Positions 10,001 through 18,664 of a DNA stretch of 47,785 nt are shown here, in pieces. The first letter of the stretch is position 1, and every line of letters begins with the position of its first letter. Source of the DNA: an uncultured Prevotella sp. (GTDB lineage Bacteria; Bacteroidota; Bacteroidia; Bacteroidales; Bacteroidaceae). The stretch spans positions 1 through 47,785 of the forward strand of contig CAMPYJ010000020.1 of assembly GCA_946998205.1 (NCBI GenBank), read 5' to 3'. The translations under genes were made by a program, and so were the position numbers. The notes under the pieces were generated by a model. The model was not told where the DNA came from, did not search any database, and saw only the letters and a list, made by a program, of their open reading frames with translations.

Positions 10001-10431
10001 TACGTCAGTGAAGTTTCCTTACGCTTAATACCCATGGCTGTCACGACTACTTCATTGAGCATGGAACTTTCTTCCTTTAAAATGATATTGAGCGTTGTAC
10101 GACCAGCCAAGGGCACCTCTTGCGATGTGAATCCAACATATGAGAAGACAAGCTTGGCATTCTTGTCTGCAACCTTGATATTGAAATTTCCGTCCATGTC
10201 AGTCACTACACCTACGCCGGTGACATTCTTCACGACAACGCTCACGCCAATGAGGGGTTCACCCTTGGCATCCTTGACAGTACCTTTTATCACCGACTCC
10301 TTGCCCTGAGCCATGACACTCGGCATACTGTTATTGGTAGCCCCTATGTACTGTAGCGGCAAACAGGCTGTCAGCAAGAGCATGCTCGTCTTGGCGGCCA
10401 GCAGGGCTTTCTTGTTCATTTTTCTGTTCAT
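7063..10431 (-). CDS. SusC/RagA-family TonB-dependent transporter (pair B)
   Basis: 1122 aa. It begins with a signal sequence, then a carboxypeptidase-regulatory-like beta domain (about 46-119), the conserved NEVVVTAMG segment at 126-134, a plug domain (about 140-280) and a 22-strand-type barrel ending in phenylalanine (SLNANF). It imports oligosaccharides across the outer membrane using TonB energy, with SusD-B as lid. Unlike its paralogue at 23689-27222 it has no N-terminal STN domain, so it should not signal to an anti-sigma factor directly. The plug is nearly identical between the two copies, which points to duplication within the locus. A second Met at residue 5 is an alternative start. 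It lies 91 bp after the first GH85 gene, with a weak hairpin in between. Confidence 0.95.
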   Translation of the reverse strand: MNRKMNKKALLAAKTSMLLLTACLPLQYIGATNNSMPSVMAQGKESVIKGTVKDAKGEPLIGVSVVVKNVTGVGVVTDMDGNFNIKVADKNAKLVFSYVGFTSQEVPLAGRTTLNIILKEESSMLNEVVVTAMGIKRKETSLTYSTQQVKASDLNRVQDPNVANSLEGKVSGITITPSAGGAGGASKIILRGNKSILGSSTPLIVVDGVPMSNPTRGQVGSGANMLTTGVSEGGDALSMINPDDIQSINVLKGANAAALYGSEAANGVLMITTKKGREGHIAVNVSSNVTFDTPLTTPKIQNVYGAALNPKAHTMALYSWGEKLSNMSQYQRTDANGKSYLGVDMPLYGDYFGDRMQEVRLRSNARNDLNDFFSTGVTTNNSVALSGGTDKMNSYFSYGNSHANGMLKNNSYNRHTFSFRQNFKFYDRATVDVSLNYIQTKTKNRPGGGITMNPIFHMYTMPRNVDIGYYRDNYRVDNASWLSGLQTYFKNNGGTYSKVTERASVEGQPMQNWAYSAQGQNNPYWLMSQNSSVSKDDRFFGNITGNLDILDGLSLQARLGMDFSKYETETKRYATTWLPASMEDFGRYWWGYSKSTELYTDLMLNYNKTFGDFDVSATAGYVGHTVKGEGKSNDVVATYYFADREHISQRANFFSTSAGGAGATSPSKSSNWNRGAVFTGQLGWKEMLYFDGSYRRDWYRAFRQFKDRGTPEDYGYFGLGANAIVSNIVTMPAWLNYLKYRASYSEVGNSIPGVVFNGGHFNNQTGAYVPSSWATFKNPRPEKTGSFETGLEALLLNNRLSFDITYYNSTMSNLYLVGTSASGKAVPMNSAKIRNQGVEATIGYDFKLGQVRWKTSYNLSFNDNKILRTAYDEETGRENIIATYVGGVQVLYKEGGSMGDMYVTDLKRDDKGHYILNSQGGLQMETESSKTYGKFVGNQNADWQMGWSNSFTYKEFTLSFLVNGRIGGKVLSMTESYLDGYGLSQRTADARLYAERNQIFADAKYGEGKLGIRLDDGSGRVVPIDSYYQSVGGVTPQDIERYLYSGTNFRLRELAIGYTFRDLFGQNKSLNVSFIGRNLFFIYKDAPVDPDVSLSTGTGLGAFEVFNMPSSRSFGISLNANF

Positions 10432-10464
10432 TGTTTGTATTAATAGTTGCTTAATATTGAAAGA

Positions 10465-10501
10465 ACGAGTCAGTAAATATTTGGTATATCTCCTGGCTCG
10501 T
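10465..10501 (-). promoter_or_regulatory. Weak hairpin between GH85 and susC-B
   Basis: ACGAGTCAG (10465-10473) and CTGGCTCGT (10493-10501) are inverted with one mismatch. The hairpin lies in the 91-bp gap ahead of susC-B and may tune read-through or mRNA stability. No TAnnTTTG promoter is visible in this gap. Confidence 0.35.
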
Positions 10502-10522
10502 CATTTCAGAGTTAAATAAATG

Positions 10523-13500
10523 TTATTGCTTGATTACCTTCATTGTCCGAACTGTCTTGCCACCTTTCATTACCCGAACAAGATAGATACCTTTGCCGGC
10601 AGCAATGCCCACATTGACAATTTGTCCAGCTTGTACGGAGAACACTTTATTCTGCAACAAGACACCCGAGGTGTGCGATACTTGGATGGCATATTCACCA
10701 CTTTCTGCGAACCTGATATTCACATGATCCACAAAAGGATTGGGGTACACTGCCAATTCTGCCTGTCCGTCAACGCCATTAATGCCTGTAGTGGAAATGG
10801 TTATCAGATTTTCAAGCATCTTCTCAGCCTCTCCCCAGAAGTTTGACACATGCACGCCTACTGGATATTCCCCTGCGTGAGCGAATATAACCCGAGCCGT
10901 CTTATCTGCCTCTGAAGAGATGCGTCCCCCATTTAGAATCCACTTGTGGATTGGTGTCACATCAAGTGTCCCAGAGATGCCTGGGTATCCTGTAACCTCA
11001 TTGTTAGCACCAACGGTCTTATAAAAAGCATCACCTGTCTTTTCTCCTCCACTGTTTTCTACAACTACCATCTTGGCCTTGTAATTGGCGCCTGCGTGTC
11101 CGTAGTTGGCAAAGGTAGAGTCGGCTTTGTTTAGTTCCTCAAAGGTGTAATAGGCTTGCAGTCCAGCCGGAACCTCGCTTGCCTTGTAGCCTTTCATGGC
11201 ACTTTTCACTTCGGCTTCCGTCAGTGCCTTGTTCCAAATCTGCACCTCATCAATTGTAGCATTCAATCCAGCCTTGTATACGCCACCACCGCCAATGAAG
11301 ATATTGGCTATTGTATTGTGATCTATGCGGAAGTCGTTCTTGTTCTCGCGCCGTGTGGAATTAATAAAATTAACCGGGCCAGCAACGCACTTACCATTGA
11401 AGAAAATCTGCTGCTGTTTGCCCTCATCCTGCGTCACGACAATGTGATTCCAAACACCTGGGTTCAGACTGTAACCCTTGGACATCATGTCAGCCTTTGG
11501 ATTATCATGTTGCTCCCATCCCATCGTGTTGAATGACACCTCATTGGCATGATGCCCATTCCACTTGGGGCGGACCTGCACCCAAAGGTCTCCCCAGTTG
11601 TTGTGAGGCCATTTATCCTTAATGGTATTTTTTTGAATCAAGTTGGTGCCCTGTTTATCGTGTGCATAGTTGTCTACCTTGACCCACAGGCCGATAGAGT
11701 AGGCCATGCCTTGTTGCACCTCACCTGGAATCATAAGCATGTTCGGGTCATGAACCACAAGTCCGCGAGAAACCTTTCCCTCGCCGTCGCGTGATGTATA
11801 GGCGAGTTGAATCTTCTCATTCACTTCTGCGGCTTGTTTATCTGACGTGATGCCGTGAATGACGGGAACTGCTCCTGTCTCTTCCGGTGTGATGTGTATC
11901 TTGCCTCGTAGCGTATGCGTTACACCTTTAGAGTCTACGAAAACAAGATCGTATATTCCCAGGTCAGCGATGGCAGTCTCAAATGACTTGCAGTCACTGA
12001 AGGATTTCCCTACCTGTTGTCCTGTTTCTGCATTCAGAATCGTGAACGACTTAGCTGCATCTGCCATCTCGTCCTCAAGACTTACCTTAAACGCCTCGTT
12101 AGGCTTGATGACATCTCTGTCAATCAGGATCTCAGTAGAAGGGGTGTCGTATGCTATTTGCCGATAGTCGCTCCATGCGATCTCACTTTTCCGCCTGCCG
12201 TCTGGAGAAACAGCCCTTACACCAAAACGTCCCTCGCGGTTTTCAAAGCCGGGAACCATCGGAGCGTCTATTACATAAGCGGCCCAAGAGGTTGTGGCTG
12301 TCAGGAGTTGTTCTTTCTGGTTTCTTTGCTGGAAGAAAATCTCATAGTACCATGTGTCCACCTCGTCATTATAGGTCTTCTCGTCACCGCTTTCTTCTTT
12401 AGAGGCATAGCGCATCTTGAAGTCTACCGAGCTGCCTTTTCCGCGTAGAATTTCAACCTCTTTGACCTGAGGCTTGGCTGGTGCGAAGTTTTGGTTTGGG
12501 TTGCGAACTGCCAACTCTCCAACGAGCATGTTATAGTCCGCGGCCGTGTTGTTGAGTGCAATACCAATCAAGGCAATCTCGTCCCCTGATTTTAGCCCAA
12601 GCTCAGAGAGCGGTGCCGTGAATGTTTTCCACTCACCAAATTTGCTTGCTGCCGGCACTTCAATCTCCTTGTATTCCTTGAGCTTTCCCTTCAGTGCCAC
12701 AAATAGTTTTGCGTGTGTGTCAAGGCTGTTTGCCATCTTGTATGTCAGCGAGATATTGTATGAAGGCTCAACCTTCAGCAATGTCTTGAAAAGTTTCACG
12801 CGTGAAAGGGTTGTCTTGCCTTTCAGTCGAAGGCATGAACCGCCAAACCATGCGTCGTCCCATGTGAGTTCGGCTTCGGCAAGGTCGCCAGAGGCGGCAT
12901 TCTCGCTTCCGTCCACTATCCACCAGCGCCATGTCGGCATGAAGTCCTGGGTGGCAAGGTTGTGCCACTTGTGGTTGAAGGTCACTTTGCCATCGTTGTA
13001 GAACTTCAGTCCGTTTCCTAAGTTGAATCTTGAGACAAACGGTATTTGCTGGATGGTAGATTTTGCGGTTACATAATGTGCCACGCCATGGAAGCGGTTC
13101 TTCATGCTTCCATTGGCAAGGGTTATATCCTCCGCTGGCACATCAGGCGTATGGGCAGGATTTCTGAATCCACCACTGAACACATATTCCTGCTTATCAA
13201 GATATGCTTTCTGTATAGCTACATCTGATGAGCCATAGTCTGTAGAACTCTGATGAATCAGACCTTGTGCATGAGCTCCCCAGAAGCCGATGGATGCCTC
13301 TACGTCGTCAAGGTCTTTCCAATTGGCATTCCAACTGCTTGACAGGCTCCTGCCCTGGATGTCGAACCCCTTGTAATAGTCGTATGGGTCACGTCCCATG
13401 CTCTTGGCTTTCGTTGCCGAGTTCATGAGTGTGCTTTTATGCGTGTTGTAGTTGGAGAACATCATGTCGGTCACGATGTTATCCTTGCTTCCAAACATAT

Positions 13501-14299
13501 TTTCATTATGACTTCCAAGACCATTATCGAAGGAAATGCCTCCGTAGTCGTTTGTGCCATCATACCAGTGGAGCTGGAAGTCCCAGCCTATCTCCTTGGC
13601 CTTTTTGTGGCAGTCGGCAAAGAATCCTTGGATTTGTTCCATTGATGGGCCATCTGAACTGAACTCCGAGTTTACTCCGACACCGTCAATGCCATAGTAT
13701 TTCAGCATCTTGACGAATTTAAGGCTGTTTTCGTAAGTGTCATCAGCCTTCTGCTTGCAGAGTGTTGAGAGAATCTGCGACCACCCTTGTGTTCCGCCTA
13801 TATACACACCAGCACCGTATGGGATGGATGCGACACATCCCACCTTGACACCGTTCTTGTGTGCCACGTCGGTAAGACCAGCCGTCACGCGGAACCACGG
13901 TGCCGTCCAGTTGCCATGAATATCAAGATATGACCACATTGAGAAGTTGTCGCCCTCAAAGCAATAGCGAGGCAATGCCTTCCAGGCCGAGGTTGGGTCG
14001 TCAAGTGGTGTCCATAGGCAGAATTTCCTTCCGCGTACAGCCTGTTTGCTGGTTTCCGCCTGGTAGTCGTCGGCCTCAGCAATGCGTTTCAAGGGACGCT
14101 GCCGTGAAATGTAGAACTCATCGTCGATCTTACTGACGCCAATGGGGAGTCTACCCGGCTGCCATGTCTCGATGTTGCGAACTAGATTTTTGAAATCTGT
14201 GTCCTTAATGTCCAATGGGTGTGTTGGTGTGCGCTGTGCCAAACCGACGGCCGCTCCTAACAACAAAGACATCATAGTAATGTTTCGTCTCAAACTCAT
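10523..14299 (-). CDS. GH85 endo-beta-N-acetylglucosaminidase 1, LamG and type IX sorting domains
   Basis: 1258 aa with signal peptide (about 1-21). The GH85 barrel covers about 30-420 and shows the family's catalytic pair N210-x-E212 in DGVGVNSEF: glutamate as acid/base, asparagine orienting the substrate acetamido group. Y246 lies in HWYDGTND. A following beta-sandwich carries WDDAWFGGSCLRL, as in other GH85 proteins. Next come a LamG-like domain (about 865-1065), a PKD-like stretch and an 87-residue C-terminal type IX sorting domain (VYPNPF at about 1184, ending KVIKQ). GH85 enzymes cut between the two GlcNAc residues of N-glycans. The enzyme is expected on the surface, so cleavage would precede import by SusC/SusD. 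It is closest to the neighbouring enzyme at 14430-18194. Which N-glycan class it prefers cannot be read here. Confidence 0.9.
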   Translation of the reverse strand: MSLRRNITMMSLLLGAAVGLAQRTPTHPLDIKDTDFKNLVRNIETWQPGRLPIGVSKIDDEFYISRQRPLKRIAEADDYQAETSKQAVRGRKFCLWTPLDDPTSAWKALPRYCFEGDNFSMWSYLDIHGNWTAPWFRVTAGLTDVAHKNGVKVGCVASIPYGAGVYIGGTQGWSQILSTLCKQKADDTYENSLKFVKMLKYYGIDGVGVNSEFSSDGPSMEQIQGFFADCHKKAKEIGWDFQLHWYDGTNDYGGISFDNGLGSHNENMFGSKDNIVTDMMFSNYNTHKSTLMNSATKAKSMGRDPYDYYKGFDIQGRSLSSSWNANWKDLDDVEASIGFWGAHAQGLIHQSSTDYGSSDVAIQKAYLDKQEYVFSGGFRNPAHTPDVPAEDITLANGSMKNRFHGVAHYVTAKSTIQQIPFVSRFNLGNGLKFYNDGKVTFNHKWHNLATQDFMPTWRWWIVDGSENAASGDLAEAELTWDDAWFGGSCLRLKGKTTLSRVKLFKTLLKVEPSYNISLTYKMANSLDTHAKLFVALKGKLKEYKEIEVPAASKFGEWKTFTAPLSELGLKSGDEIALIGIALNNTAADYNMLVGELAVRNPNQNFAPAKPQVKEVEILRGKGSSVDFKMRYASKEESGDEKTYNDEVDTWYYEIFFQQRNQKEQLLTATTSWAAYVIDAPMVPGFENREGRFGVRAVSPDGRRKSEIAWSDYRQIAYDTPSTEILIDRDVIKPNEAFKVSLEDEMADAAKSFTILNAETGQQVGKSFSDCKSFETAIADLGIYDLVFVDSKGVTHTLRGKIHITPEETGAVPVIHGITSDKQAAEVNEKIQLAYTSRDGEGKVSRGLVVHDPNMLMIPGEVQQGMAYSIGLWVKVDNYAHDKQGTNLIQKNTIKDKWPHNNWGDLWVQVRPKWNGHHANEVSFNTMGWEQHDNPKADMMSKGYSLNPGVWNHIVVTQDEGKQQQIFFNGKCVAGPVNFINSTRRENKNDFRIDHNTIANIFIGGGGVYKAGLNATIDEVQIWNKALTEAEVKSAMKGYKASEVPAGLQAYYTFEELNKADSTFANYGHAGANYKAKMVVVENSGGEKTGDAFYKTVGANNEVTGYPGISGTLDVTPIHKWILNGGRISSEADKTARVIFAHAGEYPVGVHVSNFWGEAEKMLENLITISTTGINGVDGQAELAVYPNPFVDHVNIRFAESGEYAIQVSHTSGVLLQNKVFSVQAGQIVNVGIAAGKGIYLVRVMKGGKTVRTMKVIKQ

Positions 14300-14366
14300 G
14301 CTAAAGTTTAAATTAATTAGTAATAGATTTTGAATGTTATTGTATATATGTCTAAAAATACATAAA

Positions 14367-14413
14367 GCGAACAGATGTACCGGGGATATGCAGTCCTCGT
14401 CCCATCTGTTCGC
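14367..14413 (-). terminator. Hairpin between GH85-2 and GH85-1
   Basis: GCGAACAGATG at 14367-14377 and CATCTGTTCGC at 14403-14413 form a perfect 11-bp stem, followed on the minus strand by TTTATG and a later T run. The 12-bp palindrome GACCAATTGGTC (14419-14430) abuts the stop codon of GH85-2. This may be a partial terminator or a stabilising 3' hairpin. Confidence 0.5.
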
Positions 14414-14429
14414 AATGAGACCAATTGGT

Positions 14430-17400
14430 CTATTTATTCAACAGTTTGACAGTCTTGACAAACATGCCGTCTTTCTTAATTCGAAGCAGGTATGCACCCT
14501 TTGCTCCAAGACCTACGTTCATGACATTTCCAGGTAGCATTTTGGCCTCTTTTCTTGCCATTAACTTGCCCGAAACATCGAAGACGGTCACTTCATAAGA
14601 GCCAGCCTCATCAAATTCAATGATTGCGTTTCCGTCTACGGCGTATGCTTTCATCTGTGCGCCTTCAAAATGTTTCAAGCCCATGGTTCTCTCAACTTTG
14701 ATGACTGAGAATGTCTTCACGGCCCTACCAAGAGCATTACTCAAGGTGAGCGTCACGCTGTAGTCGCCTCCAACCCGGAAAGCAACATCAGCAGATCCGG
14801 CCTCACCATTCCCCTTAGAATTCGTCACGGTTGCGTTCTTTGCCGACCATGAGGGAGTGGTCTCCACCTTGTAGGTCTGGCCAGAGACAAACGGGCAGCC
14901 TACCATGTATACGGGTTCTACCCAATTGATGTTGGCCATGCCTTCGCCTTCACCGCTTGCCACATACTCATAGATGCCTGCCTTGGCTTCTGAAAAAGAT
15001 CCCATGGCTGCGAAGTGGTGGTCGCCACCAGCCTTAGTCTCAATGTCCCAAAGGGCTTTCAAGTTTGTGGGCAGGTTAGCCTTGTCAAAGTCTCCCATTG
15101 ATTTCTTCACGGTGTTGGCGTCAATTGCGCCATCCCACACACAGAAGTTGTCAATGGCCCCATCTATACCGCTTCGGAAAGCAGCGTCGCCACCAATGGC
15201 AACCATCATACCGCTGGTGATGCCATAGACCTCTTGCTGATAACCAGGATCCGTATGACGGTATGTGTTGCCGTCAGTAGAGCGGTTCCATCCTGTCAGT
15301 TCTTGCTTTTTGCCGTTGACATAGAAGTCTCCTCGGAAGTCTCCGTTTGCATTGTAATCGAAGACGTAAGCAATGTGTACCCAAGCACCTATTGGAAGTT
15401 TGGTGTTGGCAAACTGATAGCGTAACTCACGGTTACTGGTGCGATCGGTGCCACGCCAGGTGAAGCTACCGATAGATCCATCTGACTTCACGTTTGACCA
15501 CAGCCATCCCCAGTCTGTCTTTGGCCATCCATCTCTCTTGCTCCTAATGTTCAACAGCTGCGTTTCTCCTCCGGCGAGCTTGTTCAATTTAAGCCAGAAT
15601 GTAACAGAGAAAGACTTGTTCTGGGTAACGCCCAGGTCGGCAGCATTGAAGCCAAAAGCATTCTCTTTTAGGTTAACTCCCTGCGAACCAGAACCGTCAG
15701 CGGAGCGGCCCGTGTAAGCCATCTTAACATTTTCTCCCACTTTCAAGGATACATCATTTGTGCCACCATTAGCTGTCAAGGTGTGAATCTCCGGCAAAGC
15801 ACCAGTTGAAGTACCCGTGATCTGTACGAATGAGGCCAGCGTACGAGTCGAGGTGCTGGAGGTTCCGTCTTCCTTATATTCGGCGCCGGTAACTTTGAGG
15901 TCATAGCTGCCAATCTCATCAAGGCCGTCAACAGTCCAGCTGTTTCCGTTTCCCGACTTAACCGTTGCGCCATGTACGTTCACTATTTCCCATTGTGCCG
16001 CAGGGTGCTGTGGGTCAACGTAGCTTACCGTAAACTTCTCACCGGGTTTGATGGTGTTCTTGTCTATCTGCACAGCATCATCGTACACATATTTCGAAGG
16101 CTCCAGGTAATTGCTCCAAGCAATATCCGACTCCGTCTTCTGATCAAGTGACACAGCCGATACGCCCAAACGTACTTTTGCGTTCGGTTTTTTCACATGA
16201 ATAGAGTAGTACAATCCAGCCCATGAACTTGTGGCTCCCATGAGAACAGGCTCCTGGTTTTCTTCTTGTGCATAGAGACGGAAGTAAGAGGTCTTCACAT
16301 CAACATTATAGCATGGCGTGCCTGCTGGTTTGTCGTTGGCCATGTTGAATATCACCTTCGCATCCATACCCTCTTTGCTGTTGTGAAGCATTTTGGCATC
16401 TGTAATTTCAGGCATTTCCGGTTTATGAGAAGTACCCCTGACGACTGAAAACTCACCCAGCAACAGGTTCAGGTTTTTGGCATTCTTAAAGTGCAATGCA
16501 ACCAATGCGAGGTCCTTACCATCAAAATCTGAGCCAATTTTGAAAGTTTTTTCTGTCCATTTCAGCTCGTCTGCAACATCACTCGCAGAGCCAAGAGTAT
16601 AGCTTACGCCTGTGTTTTCTGAGCCTTCGGCCGACAATACCAGCTGCATGTCAGCCGAACCGCCATTGAGTTTGTAGCGTACGGTGACAACGTCGCCGCT
16701 CTTAAGCGTATACTTGGTCTTAAAGAGATGCAGGTACTCATCCTGTGACGTTCCAGTCACCCTCAGCGAAGACCCACCGAAATATGCGTCATCCCACGTG
16801 AAATTGGCATCCAAACCTTTGGATGGAACATCCGCTGATGTACGTCCCAAGAGCTTCGAAGCAAACCAGAAGTGCCATGTAGGCAGATAGTCTTGGATAC
16901 CAACATTATACCATGAATTGTTGTTCTTGCGTACACCATCTAAATTAAAGAACTTTCCATTACCTAAATTGAAGTGAGTAATAAATGGCTCTTCGGCCAA
17001 ATTCCAACTCAGTGAACTGCGTGCCGACATGAATGTCGACATGCCATGCCAGTTAAAGTTGTTCGCATTGTACTGATGTCCGTTCCTAACAGGAGGGCAG
17101 CTTGCGGGATTGCGCGTACCCCCCGTAAAGTAACGCTCCGTTCTGAGAAGATAGGTGTTCTGTTTAGCCTCGGGAGACGATCCCAGCTCACCGCGGCTCT
17201 CCCAAAACATGTTGTTGCTGTGGGCGCCCCAGAGACCGATAGAAATAGGATTTTGTTCCAACAGCGACCATGGCAGATTCCTTGGTGTTCCTCCTTGCAT
17301 GTTAATACCTGCATACAGGTCAAGGGGACTTCTGCCCAGATTCTGTGCATAGGTAGCCGATCTTGCGAGAAGGCCCTCACGGTTCCAGTTGTAGTTGAAG

Positions 17401-18194
17401 AAGAGTGAGGTGCGCACGTTATCCTTGTCTCCGAAAGTTTCAGCATTGTGTCCACCCAGTCCATTATCAAAGGAGATATTGCCATCGTCGTTCGTACCGT
17501 CATACCATATATTCTCGAAAAGGGGGTTGAGTGGTTTACTTTCCTTTACCAATTTTGCATGAAAGTCGCGCAGATCCTCAGTAGATCCAGAGTTGTCATA
17601 AAACTCCGAGTTGTACCCCAGGCCGTCTATACCATAGTAGTGCAGGAACTCGGCCACATTCTTGGCATCGGCCGTGCCAAGCCCTTTGATCATTTGAAAC
17701 CAGTTGCCCGTCAGTGCAGCATTGGGGATACTGGCCACGCCAGACACGGCCACGCCGTTCTTGTGTGCTACATCCAGGAATGCGGCAGGAATTCTGCCAA
17801 GAGAGGCTGTCCAGTCACCCCAGTGTGTCACATACGGCCACATAGTAAAGACCTCGGAATCGAACACTCCGTCAGGCAGCGCATTAAAAGCTGGCTCATT
17901 GACAGGTATCCAGGCAAGAAGTTTCTTATCATTGGCCGTTGTAAGGTTCATACGCACTTGCGTTGCCTTGTTACGAAAGCGTGCGCGTGGCTTTACACGC
18001 GAGATAAAGAAATTGTCGTCAACAGACACTTTTTGACCAGGTCGCCAATTGAGCATCAAAAGGTGAAATTTCTCGCTACCGGTGTTTTTACCATAGTCAA
18101 CATAGCCATCACGGATTTGCTGTGCGTGCAGAGCCGTTGCGCTCAGTGCCAGACCTGCCGTGAGAAAAAAGGTTTTAAAGGTAAATTTTTTCAT
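14430..18194 (-). CDS. GH85 endo-beta-N-acetylglucosaminidase 2, LamG and type IX sorting domains
   Basis: 1254 aa from the chosen start. The frame is open 18 codons further upstream, but the Met at 18194 begins a clean signal peptide (MKKFTFKTFF to ALHAQQ), so I use it. The catalytic pair is N195-x-E197 in DGLGYNSEF, and Y231 lies in IWYDGTNDDG. The post-barrel sandwich has WDDAYFGGSSLRV, then comes a LamG-like domain, a PKD-like stretch and a C-terminal type IX sorting domain ending VKLLNK. It has the same architecture as the enzyme at 10523-14299 and is its tandem paralogue. It should cleave the chitobiose core of N-glycans at the cell surface. A terminator and a 55-bp dispersed repeat precede it, so it may begin a separate transcript. 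No standard promoter was found in the AT-rich 300 bp upstream. Confidence 0.9.
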   Translation of the reverse strand: MKKFTFKTFFLTAGLALSATALHAQQIRDGYVDYGKNTGSEKFHLLMLNWRPGQKVSVDDNFFISRVKPRARFRNKATQVRMNLTTANDKKLLAWIPVNEPAFNALPDGVFDSEVFTMWPYVTHWGDWTASLGRIPAAFLDVAHKNGVAVSGVASIPNAALTGNWFQMIKGLGTADAKNVAEFLHYYGIDGLGYNSEFYDNSGSTEDLRDFHAKLVKESKPLNPLFENIWYDGTNDDGNISFDNGLGGHNAETFGDKDNVRTSLFFNYNWNREGLLARSATYAQNLGRSPLDLYAGINMQGGTPRNLPWSLLEQNPISIGLWGAHSNNMFWESRGELGSSPEAKQNTYLLRTERYFTGGTRNPASCPPVRNGHQYNANNFNWHGMSTFMSARSSLSWNLAEEPFITHFNLGNGKFFNLDGVRKNNNSWYNVGIQDYLPTWHFWFASKLLGRTSADVPSKGLDANFTWDDAYFGGSSLRVTGTSQDEYLHLFKTKYTLKSGDVVTVRYKLNGGSADMQLVLSAEGSENTGVSYTLGSASDVADELKWTEKTFKIGSDFDGKDLALVALHFKNAKNLNLLLGEFSVVRGTSHKPEMPEITDAKMLHNSKEGMDAKVIFNMANDKPAGTPCYNVDVKTSYFRLYAQEENQEPVLMGATSSWAGLYYSIHVKKPNAKVRLGVSAVSLDQKTESDIAWSNYLEPSKYVYDDAVQIDKNTIKPGEKFTVSYVDPQHPAAQWEIVNVHGATVKSGNGNSWTVDGLDEIGSYDLKVTGAEYKEDGTSSTSTRTLASFVQITGTSTGALPEIHTLTANGGTNDVSLKVGENVKMAYTGRSADGSGSQGVNLKENAFGFNAADLGVTQNKSFSVTFWLKLNKLAGGETQLLNIRSKRDGWPKTDWGWLWSNVKSDGSIGSFTWRGTDRTSNRELRYQFANTKLPIGAWVHIAYVFDYNANGDFRGDFYVNGKKQELTGWNRSTDGNTYRHTDPGYQQEVYGITSGMMVAIGGDAAFRSGIDGAIDNFCVWDGAIDANTVKKSMGDFDKANLPTNLKALWDIETKAGGDHHFAAMGSFSEAKAGIYEYVASGEGEGMANINWVEPVYMVGCPFVSGQTYKVETTPSWSAKNATVTNSKGNGEAGSADVAFRVGGDYSVTLTLSNALGRAVKTFSVIKVERTMGLKHFEGAQMKAYAVDGNAIIEFDEAGSYEVTVFDVSGKLMARKEAKMLPGNVMNVGLGAKGAYLLRIKKDGMFVKTVKLLNK

Positions 18195-18498
18195 GTAAAT
18201 AAAATTTAATTCATCTACAAAGGAATAAAAAACAAATAAAAAAAACAAGATTTTTTCATTTCATTATACAAAATAACATGTATTAACCAGCGAGCTAAAA
18301 TAACAAACATGTTAGCATGGATATTTTAGATTTGACAAAACAGCCAAAGTTCATTTATAGTACCCTTAAATTCGAACGTAAACATAAAGGAAATCTTTCA
18401 AAATGAAAGATTCATAAGACAACATGATGTGTCTTATATTGAAACATTAGATGCTATAACGTTTTATTTTATCCAATCATTAACCCATCACTCGAATG
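18195..18498. other. AT-rich intergenic leader of GH85-2
   Basis: About 300 bp without a credible gene. I looked for TAnnTTTG on the minus strand and found no good match, so a promoter here would be of another class (for example ECF-dependent) or transcription enters from upstream. Confidence 0.5.
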
Positions 18499-18553
18499 CC
18501 TTTGTGCGATCTTACTGCCTAACCACACAAAAGCGGCAATGATGGATGCTTGC
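18499..18553. repeat. Dispersed 55-bp repeat, copy 2
   Basis: Matches 4865-4919 at 54 of 55 positions; the flanks are unrelated. It lies 305 bp ahead of the GH85-2 start codon and directly after the terminator of GH85-3, the same relative placement as copy 1 ahead of GH31. Confidence 0.75.
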
Positions 18554-18562
18554 GAAAAACAA

Positions 18563-18634
18563 AACCGTTAAGTAATTGGAACTCTCAATATTATTCGCTC
18601 ATCGCATTGAAGTTCAACCAACTACCTAACGGTT
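18563..18634 (-). terminator. Terminator after GH85-3
   Basis: AACCGTTA at 18563-18570 pairs with TAACGGTT at 18627-18634, and the stem continues imperfectly inward (GTAATTGGAACT against AGTTCAACCAACTAC). On the minus strand it ends GGTTTTGTTTTT, as an intrinsic terminator would, about 30 bp past the GH85-3 stop codon. Confidence 0.7.
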
Positions 18635-18664
18635 ATATTTCAAGGATTCAAAGTTTTATGTGAA

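Noticed and set aside
18195..18248. Longer GH85-2 start at 18248
   Set aside because: It would put 18 residues ahead of a complete signal peptide that starts at 18194.
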